Shown: in pieces, positions 21,701 to 31,278 of the stretch
Layout of the letters: each line of letters begins with the position of its first letter
Position numbering within the stretch: the first letter of the stretch is position 1
Assembly (NCBI GenBank): GCA_009859145.1
Contig: VRVR01000027.1
Location: 1 to 64,000, forward strand
Direction: 5' to 3'
Length of the DNA: 64,000 nucleotides
DNA from: Andalucia godoyi
Taxonomy: Eukaryota > Discoba > Jakobea > Jakobida > Andaluciidae
The notes under the pieces: model-generated
The model's input: only the letters and a program-made list of their open reading frames with translations
What the model was told of the DNA's origin: nothing
Databases searched by the model: none
Program-made: the position numbers and the translations under genes

Positions 21701-22560
21701 CCCTACGTGGGTCTGAAGTACCATCAGTTCCGTCTGTTTCCCTTCACGTATTTTATCGATTTTGCAGTTTTCTGCATGTCGCTGTTCGTTTGACAGCCAG
21801 AGTCTCCTGCATCGGCAACACATTGGATCCACTGGTCGCGGGGTTTCCGATCGCAGAGCGAGAAATGGAGTTGGTCGACGATTCTGGTCACCATCGTGTT
21901 CGCATAGCGATCATGCCGGGTGGAGCGTGCGGCCCATTTTTCGCGGTCCGCTTGCGGCGTCGTGGAGAAGCTGCACCGTTGGATATGATCGCTCTTTTCA
22001 AAAAGTTCGTGAGTACGGACACTGGTATTCCTGCTGGTTCCGAGGTCGTGTTCGGTCATTCCATCCATTTGGGCCGAGAAAACCAGCTTCTTGATTTCGT
22101 TGTTGGTGAAAATTCCAGCTTCGTTCCCTCAGCTCAGGAGTCTGTGTTCCAACAGAGAATGAAGCAGTTTGATGAGTACAAGAAGTTCGAACCGAATGCT
22201 GCAGCGACCTCTTGCTCTGATGCAGGGCCGAAAGAGTGGACCAGGCAGCAACTGTATGATGCAGTGCAAAAGAATCTTGATCCATTCTTGAAGTACTTCT
22301 TTGGTCATTTTGACTCTGTGTTCAAAGCTGTCGTCCATGCATTGAATTCATTTGAATCTGGAACCGCCGATAATGTCTTGGCGATGGTGGATCGGAAGAA
22401 CGCTGTGAAGGTGTGGACAAACGATATTCTGCTGAACCCCATGCTTGTGAAGTCGCAAGTTTCGGAGTCTCCCGTTCAGGAGTTTTGTGCGTTCTTGCGT
22501 GGGCATCCGGAAGTTTTGCGCGAAGTGGCGGACATTCTAAAACTTCCTGTTTTTCCGTAG
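18778..22560 (+). CDS. ROCO (Roc-COR) GTPase with C-terminal adaptor domain
   Basis: A 1,260-residue protein; the ATG at 18778 is chosen because upstream codons lie antisense to the neighbouring gene and an acceptor-like CAG is 7 nt away. The first 400 residues are unrecognised. A Roc GTPase follows: P-loop GETRAGKT near 417, a G2-like STEVGG, G3 DFAGQ near 580, and a degenerate G4 (VLVGTRGSQ instead of TKxD). The insertion between P-loop and G3 is long and Ser/Ala-rich. COR-like sequence follows (RYLFLEAFVLQRSEW, IVIRPMEFVRRCAALI). Residues 1154-1260 are the shared adaptor (22237-22557). Likely a GTP-controlled switch that recruits adaptor-bearing partners such as the divergent nucleosidase (inference). 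A possible 45-nt intron lies at 19304-19348. Confidence 0.8.
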   Translation: MSYFPEWGTSNGLVFTPCGPGTNRLCVISTAGNADDARAFLRLWKKEMQHRVVFWDFFRFRNSFISFEEFPWLRDAVGVPHLVSFSLDQRATHVTLDSSGNFSMERDGVSRNVETDFPGYSQYCKMFWILRYAPSEWDALIFGLFAADFLPDLLHMVQHAMAQSSRRGHTVLAMAGKSSELKKSILSSIPGCLFRELCSILAFDAQLPKRYLCLLNPDDADHSRSRMLQFVEDRISSVLGEVASGLSLTPRRRKSIHRYLSGSFVRISIARQMASAEDDEEVTLIRFVARIAVDSSETVPQFSLGHVLSLPPDSSASFGLHLVVEQAVSEVDHDVFVRSFDYIVDGSAVLSGITVPHRISLINSLSDKDVHAQLACLLLSKLPPTSEAPKIPSKTTILSWDFGTVSAKLPRRRVLFVGETRAGKTSTIQLLRGVGKQCFCRTEAGTNVADQQSTEVGGVHMMEIAVGVDGRSWSYDASERGAAAGAVSLFLRSAAKAHSFTVSQSHLVPPSSSLSAIGPGSEDAIIPDAAEGSADDSQLVSGIQESATPLASNGGIDDALAEIRNAASHIQSSCVSVFDFAGQDLYRCLDPLFFAPSSMYILVFDLLNLCDNADISMELLASEIDRCILSWLRRISGMLANAGSQLSQRSVVVLVGTRGSQFETHVFASLVREAVSTSINDCQESFANLDVHIGVTNPNRARGDPDVHPHRPFYVLENNPHLEGGNAYDDDRLTFMKSFSAFILRQFGDFVSASRPVPLRYLFLEAFVLQRSEWSARSVLSEPEILSYVVPALNLGSEAEARDALGALIESGSFFGFCSGSGLNRSEGIPETSTVIVIRPMEFVRRCAALISHQFLRSSANGYLQPNSSLYNALWQRIGAIQEDEVRRILCVGPVSNDGLCDEEKNCLFSTLCMMGILIPIRVVQMHFKSHPSYFLFTPRLHILRRENVVRDHLLDAAHVSTQFRSCSLAVQIQTLRGSEVPSVPSVSLHVFYRFCSFLHVAVRLTARVSCIGNTLDPLVAGFPIAEREMELVDDSGHHRVRIAIMPGGACGPFFAVRLRRRGEAAPLDMIALFKKFVSTDTGIPAGSEVVFGHSIHLGRENQLLDFVVGENSSFVPSAQESVFQQRMKQFDEYKKFEPNAAATSCSDAGPKEWTRQQLYDAVQKNLDPFLKYFFGHFDSVFKAVVHALNSFESGTADNVLAMVDRKNAVKVWTNDILLNPMLVKSQVSESPVQEFCAFLRGHPEVLREVADILKLPVFP
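19304..19348 (+). other. Possible 45-nt in-frame intron
   Basis: It starts GTAAGT and ends TTCCAG, both canonical, is 45 nt long and keeps the frame whether or not it is removed. Inside it the protein would read GKSSELKKSILSSIP. Either a short spliceosomal intron or ordinary coding sequence. Confidence 0.4.
22237..22557 (+). other. Shared adaptor domain, copy 2 (ROCO C terminus)
   Basis: About 107 residues closing the protein, beginning WTRQQLYDAVQKN, with DSVFKAVVHALN, VLAMVDRKNAVKVW and ILLNPM matching the other copies. Confidence 0.75.
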
Positions 22561-24370
22561 CAGTGTTTGCAAGTCGTCAGGATTGTTACTCGCTCTATCC
22601 TTCCTTGGTTTCTTCCTCTTGATGGGCATTCAAATAGTCTTGATCCAGGCAGAGGTTTCCTGCACAGACTGCATGTTGCTGGACGGGGTTGAATCCTGCG
22701 GATGTGGCTGAACAGCTACGCAACTCGATAGGTCTCGAGCTTCAGTCAGAGCCAAGTATGACGAGAAAAACGAATCCAGGCTGCACATGCTGTGGTGCTG
22801 CTCTCTTCCATTCTCTCACTACGCAGAACTCGTGGATCTTCCCCAATGTCCATCGACAAATATTCGAAAATCGCAAAGGCTCGAGCGATCGCGAGGGCGA
22901 TTCTCGTCGCCCATTATGGCATCGTCTTTCACCCCACACCCTGGCAGTTCGTTGGAAGGTGTCCCGAATGGTGTTCCCCAGCTCCAGAGTCCAGTGCAGG
23001 TTGCGGTTCGGCGCCTCAACGGTTGCTCATGCTGACGAACTGTGCTTCTATGCACCATCTGCGCGCTGTGCTGACTGCTGGGCCCTGACCGCCTGAGATG
23101 ATGAGTCGCACAGCACAGGACGCATTGGTCTGCTGCGCTCTTCCGTGTTCGTTTCTGTTTCTGATTTCTTGGCGTTTTTACAATCCTCTTCCTGTTCCCA
23201 GCTGTCGACCATTTGTCAAACGGCGGGCACATTTGAGACATGCTTTCGTCCGTTCAGATCATTCCATTTGTTTCGGCGACGTTGCTAATCCGATGTTATC
23301 TTGCACAACCGAGCGGGTTTCTCCCAGTTCGATGGGGTGAATTGGATCACTTCTCTTTGTCTTGCTGTGGATGAAGTTCTCACGATTGATAAGGCAATCG
23401 CAACGACTGGCATGATCCATTGTACTTGTTTGCAGCTGAAGAATTTCGAATTCCGAGCCTTTTGTGATCCATGGGTTTCCTGGTTCGTCGAGCCATGTAG
23501 GAAGCGAAGAATTCGTAGGCGGAGCTGCATTCAAAGTGAGCATCATTCTCGATGGGAGCGACGTTCTGTATGTTGAGTATGTCGATGGTGCGTCCATCGA
23601 CAAGGTGTCCGCGATGAAATGGAATGGAGCGTCTTGGACGCATGTTGGGACGCTTTCCACCTGACAGTGCGGACTGGCTTTCCATGTCGCTCTGTACAAA
23701 CTCCATTTGCGCCAGCTTCCAAGACGCCTCGAACGTCAACAAGATTACCGTGACCGAGTTTGTAGCTGGCTCATGAACAGTGGCTGGAAGTTCAGGGAAG
23801 AATATCAGTCGGAATGCCCAGGTACACGAGCCCGAGCTTGACACGAGATCCAGTCACTCCAAGTCCGGTGGCAATATAGGTCGTCGACAGGTCGTCCGCC
23901 GTTTCTGGTTTTTCTTCCACAGCATATACTTCACAGTCTTCTACGGATTCTTGCTATTCGATGTTCATTTCTATTGGACGCCAGCTCACGGTTCGCGCGT
24001 CGGTCAGGCCAGTCTGGGAGACGTGTCTCGCGTGCCTGACTGGTGTTGTGTATTTCGCCCTCTTTTCGTTTGTGATCATCCTGGTTCTCAAACGCGGTCC
24101 AAGCGGACTGCATATTGATTTTGCCGGGGCAGTGGACCTCGGCCCTTTCGACTATGAAGGCCAGTACTGGTGGATCCACGGCGGGATGATGGTCTTTTTC
24201 GGCCCGGATGCGTGACTCGTCGTTGCCGGTGTACAACTGTGTCTCAAGGCATCACATCCAAGAGCATCTGGGGGAAGGGAAAGACTGGGCGACGAACTGT
24301 GATGACTGGAGCCGACAGCACATGCGATCATACCAATCCGGGGTGCATATGTACTGTCCAGAAGACCGCA
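22561..24370 (+). pseudogene. Decayed region with beta-propeller-like fragments
   Basis: No intact gene. Plus-strand fragments in all three frames read as protein. Around 23,300 RAGFSQFDGVNWITS, and at about 23,520-23,660 FKVSIILDGSDVLYV and KVSAMKWNGASWTHVG, resemble the repeated blade of VMKxNGxSWxxVG-type propellers. Near 24,050 there is a membrane helix (VYFALFSFVIILVL). The pieces suggest a secreted or membrane propeller protein that has lost its frame many times. Confidence 0.4.
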
Positions 24371-24377
24371 TTCGTCG

Positions 24378-26783
24378 ATGGTCGATTTGCACCCGGTAAT
24401 GAAAGGCGCAGATGTCGTCACAACGCTTGATGACTCCAACAAACGATTCCCCCAGATTTCAAGCGAACAGGTCCTCAGCGATCTTGTGCAGGTTCATCGC
24501 ACAGAGTCTGCGTATGTGTATCTTGTTCTCGAACCCACGCATTCGGAGCCTCCTGTTCGTCCAACATCTCAAATCGAAGAAGCGTTCCCGAGACACACTC
24601 TTGAGGAGTCTTCCGGGGAGAGAGTGAGTAAGATGGCAGACAATCTGACGACTGACTTTCTCGTTCTCAACGTGCTTGATCACCAGAGGAGAAGTGGTTT
24701 CTTGGCGAGAGCCTGTTGAAGCTATTGCCGGTCACGTGCTGCGAAACCAACTCAAGTGCGGAAAATCCGTCATTGGTCGATATGCTCATGCCGTATGTGG
24801 GAACTGTCGATGAGTACTGGACCGCACTCAACAGTCAGACTGGTGCTTCCGAACAGTGTGCTAAACGCGTGGTTGCTGTCGCACAAGCGTCCAGCAGTGA
24901 AAAAACCCGTCTTTCCTATACTCTTGGGCAAAAGAATGCGCTCGTGATTGTGATTCGCATTCCTATGCAGCTGAGCGAAGAACTTGCCTCGCCCTTGGAG
25001 CAGTGGCAGCGTCATGTGGAGGAAGCTCATAGGATCGACAGAGGAAATCATCCTCGGCATGTGGCTTCGTTTGCAATGACGTGTCTCCGTTTGCTCGTGG
25101 CCACGCATGCGGAGTGGGTTGCCGAAGTCCTGACAGCGCTCTCGGAACGGCAGTGTGGTGCCGAAATTTTCAGAGAAGCCGCACTCCGCTGGGTGCGAAA
25201 TGGTAGTTGAGATCGTGGTGTGCTTTCGCTGTTCAACGAATGTATGCGGTTCTTTTTCCCGGCTGGATATGCTGGCACACAGAACGAGGAGAATATGATG
25301 GATCGTGTGCGAGACGCCGTGAAGGATCACGTTGCTGCTGTGGATAGGCGCCTACACGAAACTGTTGGCACGCAGGAAACCATTGTGATTTCGTACGACG
25401 GAGTTCAGTTCTTGTTTGATGTGCTGTGGAATGTTTTTTATGCGCAACACAAGCAGGATGAGTCACGGGACGCTGGGGCGCCGACTCGATCTGCTTTTCA
25501 TGGATTGACAGCGTTAATGCCGTCGCTGTTGGATGAAGTTGGATGGCGACAGAGCATGTGCGGCACGTCCTTTCAAATCTCGGCCGAAGCTGGTGCCAAG
25601 CTTTCGTCCATTGCTCATCGTGTGCAGTCGTTGTATCACGTGTCCACCATCGCGGTCGATGACATGAAAGCATCGCTGGAGACATTTTTTCCGTTTCCAA
25701 CCGGGCTTCTTTAAACGTGGAGAGGTACGATCGTGTCTACCGTTTTTGCGTGGCCGACCGAAATTCTTTTTTGGACATGCGTGGACAAACTGCATCTGGA
25801 GGGAACTGAGGGCGCGCACGAGTGACACTGAAGGCATTGATGAGCTTGTGCTTCGTGGATTGCGAAAGGCCATCGAGGATTTGAAGCGAGAACGTACTAA
25901 TGACATCCGATCTCTGTGGGTCTTGGACCCACAATTGATTGCCAGCAATCGTAATATAACCACCTCCTTGTTTTGCCAAGAGTTGTATGCGTCGCTGAAG
26001 CTGAGTGGAGGTCGTCTGTCGTCCTCTGGAAAGGATGGCGATGTTGTGCGGCACGGAATATTTGCCTTCCATCCTTCTGCTGGTGTTGATCTTGATTTGC
26101 GCGCTGAGCCAGCGACGGTCCACGCATTGCTGTCCGTTGGCGATGCTCTTGTGTTGGAGTCAGAGCAGCGCGGTTCGCAGGTGGAGGGTCTGTCGAAAAT
26201 GAGAGATGGCGATCCTATTTTGTCTCTGCTTGACAGCTACACCGCCACGGGAGTCATTGCTGGTTTTCATTTCACAACGAACGTGAAGGGAGCTGTGTGG
26301 GAATTGGCCTTTGTGTGGCACATCCTGCGTCTGTGCATCATTCGGCAGAAAGCAAGATGCACACTCACGCTGCACACTCTCTTTTCCCCCCTATGCGCTG
26401 CCAATTCTGTTCTATCGGATGCTCTTCATCAATGGGAAGTCATGGCAGACGAAGGCTTGGACGCCAGCTCCCTGGTAGCCTCAAGAAATGATGATGATGA
26501 TGATGATGATGAACAGCTCGCGCTTTTCCACTCGTTGCTCGCTTGCCGCGCGACGGCGACACGCAGGGTCATGTACAATGTGGACAAGGACGCTGGGGCA
26601 GACGTTTTGTTTCTCGCGACGAAGATCGACAATCGTCAGGAACGGATTCTCGTCAGTGTGCCGTGCAAAGCCGGAAAGAGGAGTTCGCTCCGGGAATGCC
26701 TGCGAAGCAGTTCTCTGGCATGGCAGCTCACAACCGAGCCACAGCGGGCAGCGGGGTTGAGCGGCGTGACAGTCCTTTTGTAG
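24378..26783 (+). pseudogene. Crinkler/RHS-type (CR) P-loop ATPase with nuclease-like end, broken
   Basis: Plus-strand fragments form one recognisable order. A degenerate Walker A comes first (ASSSEKTRL, with Glu where the P-loop Gly of SGKT is expected), then a beta strand VIVIRI. A Walker B-like IVISYDGVQFLFD follows, then SAFHGLTALMPSLLDE and GRPKFFFGHAW. The last piece holds ADVLFLATK and ILVSVPCK, resembling the D...xxK core of a PD-(D/E)XK nuclease. This layout is known from Crinkler-RHS effectors, in which an ATPase precedes a nuclease. The gene is broken by a frame change near 24,700, an in-frame TGA at 25208-25210 and another frame change between 25,712 and 25,745. With the altered Walker residues this favours true decay. 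Confidence 0.5.
26488..26512 (+). repeat. (GAT)n microsatellite coding poly-Asp
   Basis: A run of eight GAT triplets inside the last CR fragment, giving a poly-aspartate stretch. Confidence 0.8.
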
Positions 26784-27754
26784 GAAGTGATCACGTGGTA
26801 GACGAGAAAGAGAACTCCTTTTGACAGGACCGGTCGCGCGATGGAGCTCGTCATCGCCAGACAACTGTGGCCCGACCTCGAAGGCGCAGTTCGTCCGCTG
26901 CATCCTCTTGGAATTAGAAAAATCGTCAGCAACAAAATGTCTTGTCCTGTTTCGCTGATGTCCTCGCAAGTAATTCGAGACACCCGTTTTCTTCATCGTG
27001 CATTTCGAAATCGTTGTTGGCGATATTCAAGATCAGGTGCAAGACGTTCGCGAGGATTTGAATGCAAGCGTTTGTATTTCTCAAAGTACACCAAACATCA
27101 AGTAAACAAGGAATGAACGACGAGAAATTGCAGTCGAGGAAACAGTTCGACGGTCCGTATCCTTGTGCGATTTCGAGGAGTACACAGTAACGTCCATTTT
27201 CATGTCTTTATTAACCTGTCCCCTTATTTTTGGTTTAGTTGATTTTGTTTAGGTGTTTTGTTCTGACTTTGTCATCGTCAACATTCGAAATGGATCAGTC
27301 GAATGCATGGCGTAATGGGCTGTTTGCGTCGTCATTCTGTGCCCTTTAGACGCTGTTCCAAGAAGCGATTGAGATGCCGGTTCTCCATGAGCGAATGATC
27401 CATCGACACTCCGGTAGACCACACGAATGTCATTTGCCCCCGGAATTTGGGTGAAAAGCAAAAAAACGTGCGTAAAAGGTGTGGGACTAGCCTCAATCTT
27501 AGCATCATGTGATTCACCTCGCATCCTTGGCCTTCATTGGAGCGATTCGTGCATCCACATTCGTGGTTCCCGCTGGCGGGAATGACTATTCCATGATGAA
27601 GTTCTTTGAGGGCCAGTCTGCATTGAGCAATCCAGAGGTTTGCGAGGTTCCTTTCTGTTTGTGCTTTTCTCTTCCCCTCTTCCCCTCTTTCTCTCTTTCT
27701 CTCTTTCTCTCTCTTTCTGTCTTTCTCTCTCACTCCCAACCTCTCACTTCTGTA
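26784..27754. other. Intergenic region with pyrimidine tract
   Basis: No gene supported. From 27,658 to 27,732 there is a long CTTT/CTCTT low-complexity pyrimidine tract immediately before the next start codon. It may serve as promoter, 5' UTR or acceptor-site sequence. Confidence 0.5.
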
Positions 27755-29626
27755 ATGGAAATGTCCGAATTTCTTGAGAGCATTCGGAACGAATCTCATT
27801 TGGAAGAAAATTTAGCGATCTTACGCAATCCACAGGCATCCACTTGCCAGCTCTACATTGCTCATAGATATGTCTCAGCAGCATATTTTTACATCAAAAA
27901 AATTGAAAAACGAAAGGTGGAAGAATCTGATGGCCCATTTCGTTGTTGCTTGTGCAGAAAATGCGATTTCGCTGAGCCTTTCACGAAGCAGTCTCACACA
28001 ATTCCAAACTTTGCTCTGAAGGAATTCATGGGGTTCAAAGGATTAGCTTTGGGCTTTATAGGAGATGCCATAGTGAAGGACGTGAACGATGTTAAGTATC
28101 CACAGCTAATTTGCGATTCTTGCGAAGATCGATTGTCCACAATTGAAAACACATTCTCGCGTTGGATGAAGCCCATCCTCAAAGCACCGTCGAATCCGGA
28201 AATGGGAATCGAGATTCAACAGCATATTCCTTTCGTTGTTTCACTGCTGTTGAGATGTTTCATCGCGTCGCCGTGGGACAAGATTGTTCCCGAGCAAAAT
28301 GTTTCCGAAGTTCTTAAAGTGATGGAACAGTTTCGAGAGTTCCTGGTGCAAAGCTTCAAGCCGAAGAAGAAGAAGAAGAAAGCTGCCGACGAACCTTGGA
28401 AGAAAGTACTGTGGTTTATGTATGTTGAAAATTATGACATCGAAAAATCTCGCTCAGGTTCCGTGATGGATTTACTTTTCAAGGAGAACATGCCTTATTT
28501 TGATGCGTTTCAGCCGGACTGCTGGGTAGTGCCAGATGGAATGTGTGTGCATTTTGGGAAATTCTTCTTCTTTTTCACGTTTCCCACACAAGGTCCGCTA
28601 TACGATCTGGTGTCCAAGTATGCTAATCCTCTCTGCGATTCTCACGAAATGCGCACAATTCCAGTTCTTCCTTTGGAATTTTTTGAGCTTCTCAACAGAC
28701 GCCGGGTGCCGGTGAATCAAATGCATATCGGACATCCCGATCTTCACAGGTTTCTGGACTCACATCCTGGAAAGATTCCTCGAATAACTGACGGGACGAA
28801 ACTTCTTGAACAGTTCGTGAAACAAAACAAGCCAAGGCCTGGAAGTCATACTCCACAGAAATTTTTTGTGGATGGCGATCCGGAAAAACCGTGGGATGAA
28901 TGGATCCTAAAGGATATGGCTTTACGATCACTTACAATGACCATGGCTCTCCAGGCTGAGCAGGCCTGGCAGAAAGGTGATTTCGGGCGGCATGGTCAGC
29001 TTGCAGAAAGCATATGGTTTTTCTGGAAAAATCGAATTCCACAATTCCTGATACCTGGTTCAACAAACTGGATCGACCTGCCGTCGACTATCGAAGATGT
29101 TCCAGTGCATTACTTTATTCTTCGGTTGTTCCAGCAGTATGTCAGAAAACTCTTGATTGATGCACTGAATTTTGAACGACGTGACAGGAATCGCATCCAG
29201 ACGATGATCAAGGAGTTAGATCTGTTCATGCAACAGTACAAATCTATGATCTGCACGAGTCAAGGTGGCTTGCCTGGGCTTACACAAATACAGACCTGGG
29301 AAACCAACCGCCCGATCCTTGGAGTTGTTGCAAGGACGCTGCTGCTTGCAAAATTGGTTGTTCACATCAAGCTGAAGCGAGCACTCTCGAATCGTACGTT
29401 TTCTGTTCACGCAGCAATGTGCCTCCGGAGTTCGTACACCGACGTCTCTTTGGAAAAGGCAAAGGATATCAGAACCTTAATGGCTGATATGATGAAGGAA
29501 TATCAAGCTTTGCTGGAGAGAGATCGTTCATTCCCAGAGATCCATGTCCAAGCATTCAACAGTGCCGGTGCTCCAAGCAATGTTTGGAATTGTGGAAGGA
29601 CATCGTTAGCCTTCAGTACTCGATGA
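27755..29626 (+). CDS. HNH-like (treble-clef) protein
   Basis: A 623-residue protein; the ATG at 27755 follows directly on the pyrimidine tract. Near residues 63-130 it has CCLCRKC, then TKQSHTIPNF, then LICDSCEDRLSTIENTF. This CxxC...SHxIP...CxxCExxL pattern is familiar from bacterial proteins with an HNH/treble-clef zinc site next to a helical partner. A basic linker (KPKKKKKK) at about 200 could be a nuclear localisation signal. The remaining 400 residues are helical and unrecognised. The stop is TGA, but the same frame stays open for a further 125 codons (see 29627). Nuclease activity is inferred only from the motif. Confidence 0.55.
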   Translation: MEMSEFLESIRNESHLEENLAILRNPQASTCQLYIAHRYVSAAYFYIKKIEKRKVEESDGPFRCCLCRKCDFAEPFTKQSHTIPNFALKEFMGFKGLALGFIGDAIVKDVNDVKYPQLICDSCEDRLSTIENTFSRWMKPILKAPSNPEMGIEIQQHIPFVVSLLLRCFIASPWDKIVPEQNVSEVLKVMEQFREFLVQSFKPKKKKKKAADEPWKKVLWFMYVENYDIEKSRSGSVMDLLFKENMPYFDAFQPDCWVVPDGMCVHFGKFFFFFTFPTQGPLYDLVSKYANPLCDSHEMRTIPVLPLEFFELLNRRRVPVNQMHIGHPDLHRFLDSHPGKIPRITDGTKLLEQFVKQNKPRPGSHTPQKFFVDGDPEKPWDEWILKDMALRSLTMTMALQAEQAWQKGDFGRHGQLAESIWFFWKNRIPQFLIPGSTNWIDLPSTIEDVPVHYFILRLFQQYVRKLLIDALNFERRDRNRIQTMIKELDLFMQQYKSMICTSQGGLPGLTQIQTWETNRPILGVVARTLLLAKLVVHIKLKRALSNRTFSVHAAMCLRSSYTDVSLEKAKDIRTLMADMMKEYQALLERDRSFPEIHVQAFNSAGAPSNVWNCGRTSLAFSTR

Positions 29627-30340
29627 TTGTCCGTTGCCTCGCTTGCCGCGACGGTTGTTCTTCCCGCGACCGGGTTCGCTGCCGTTGCAACGACTGCTGC
29701 GCGAGGCGGCGCAGCAGTGACAACTTTTCTCAAGGCCGCGAGTCTTGGTCGTAGCATGCTGGCTGGATGGGGACTTCTAACGGGGCTAACCGCAGTTACG
29801 GTTGCAGCTGTCACCAGAGCGCGTTGCCATGCAGACCGCATTCTAGTGTCAAAATGCATGGCAGCCTGCCGCAAGTACTGGTCGGAGCACGGAACCACGA
29901 TTGCCCAGTCGGTGCTTCGGCGCATCAAGAATCCAGAGTCAACTGCTACAAAGGTGGCCGATGCTGTTGCTGCAGGAGCTCGCGACTTTGTTGGAATGCC
30001 CCCCCCGACAAGGACAACATGTACGACGCGTTTGTCGGGTCGTTTCTCGAGCTGCAGTTCCACGGAGAAGGAACACTAGTGATTCCAAAGCACTGGTGCA
30101 TCCACGGATCGTTTGCTCACGGCGTTCCGAATGGAAACGTCTCTATTCACAAAATCGTTGCTGCTACCGAGAACGCGGGGCCCTTCGAAGAGCTCTTGTT
30201 CTCCGGAACACTCGCTTTCGAGCCGACATCTTCTACCGAATCGATCAAGTTCCGCGGATCTGGAAACTGGTTTGGAAATGTTGGAGGTTCTCAAACAATC
30301 ATGTTTTCCGAGAATGCTGTTTCCATGGTTGACAACTGAG
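29627..30340 (+). pseudogene. Continuation frame after TGA: Ala-rich membrane-like segment and MORN-like repeats, frameshifted
   Basis: Directly after the TGA of the HNH-like gene the same frame remains open: first hydrophobic Ala/Thr/Gly-rich (AVATTAARGGAAV, GWGLLTGLTAVTVAAV), then helical (CMAACRKYWSEHG). At 29999-30006 a run of eight C residues marks a frame change. In the next frame the sequence continues FVGSFLELQFHGEGTLVI and GSFAHGVPNG, resembling MORN-type G-x-G repeats. It has no good ATG of its own. It may be the C-terminal half of the upstream gene cut off by a stop, or a separate broken gene. Confidence 0.4.
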
Positions 30341-30741
30341 CAGTCACGGAACCTCGTGATGTTCTCCCTTCTCAGCATGAAAAGGACCCAATCATGGTGG
30401 ATTTGTTGCCGTTAATCGGACCGTTGCATTTTATTCGACGTATGCATGCTTTCTCCAAGACAGGTGTCTGAGGAAGACGACGATTCACTGCAAGTCTGCC
30501 ACCCCGGACCTTGGTGCGAGTTGTTGTGTTCGGTGGTGAGAACAGAAGGCGTCATATTCCTTCAATGAGATGCCGGAGAAGCTCCGTATACCGAATGGCA
30601 GGATCTGGCGATGGAATCTGCAGTTCCAGAGAGTCTGGTGTCTCTGGATGCTTTGATTCGGAAGGCCGGCAATTCGCAACTCTTCTTCTCAACCACATTG
30701 TGCTGTACGCATCGTTCGCAAATTTGCACAGAAGAAAGAAC

Positions 30742-31278
30742 ATGGAGCCATCCGCACAAGTGCGAGACGCTGTTCTGCGCTCCTACATTCAAGAGCGCAC
30801 CTGGAGCATCAACAACGAATTCAAGCTTCTTCAGGCCTTCGTGTCTCGCAACTACAGCGAGTTTCCAGTGGCGTTGCGGCCGGCCACGGACCGAATGACT
30901 CGGTTTCACATCGCCCATCCGTTTCTCGTCGAGTACGAATGGGAGGTAGCAGAGTCTCGAACAGATATGGGCAAGGGCGATCTGGTATTCACTGACGGTG
31001 GTGGACGATTCGCAGTGGTGGAAGTGAAGTTTATTTAAGGAGAAACGATGACCGGCCGAACAGCGTGCACACGCAGGAGACAGAGCCGCCGGGGGCTGCG
31101 CGATCAGGTTTCTCGATATGTGGACGCTTACTTTGAGTTCTGCCTCAGCAAGGGCTTTCCATGCACGTCCGTACAGGATTTTAGTCTGAGTGAAGAGGGA
31201 TTTGTCGAATATGACTGTGGATTCGGAAGCGAGGTCCAGGAAGACAGTTCTCGTAATTTCCGTGTTTATCGTGCGTAA
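30742..31278 (+). pseudogene. PD-(D/E)XK nuclease-like protein interrupted by TAA
   Basis: The ATG at 30742 lies 10 nt after a pyrimidine-rich stretch ending GCACAG. The protein contains MGKGDLVFTDGGGRFAVVEVKFI, i.e. GD...EVK, the catalytic core of a PD-(D/E)XK nuclease. Three codons after EVK the frame hits TAA (31036-31038), then stays open in the same frame for 79 more codons (MTGRTACTRRRQSRRGLRDQVSRYV and on). In related eukaryotic proteins I recall, the EVK strand is followed by just such a TGRTxxxRRxKxRRKVxxQ basic helix. The stop therefore splits a conserved domain. Nonsense mutation, error or readthrough are the options. Confidence 0.6.
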
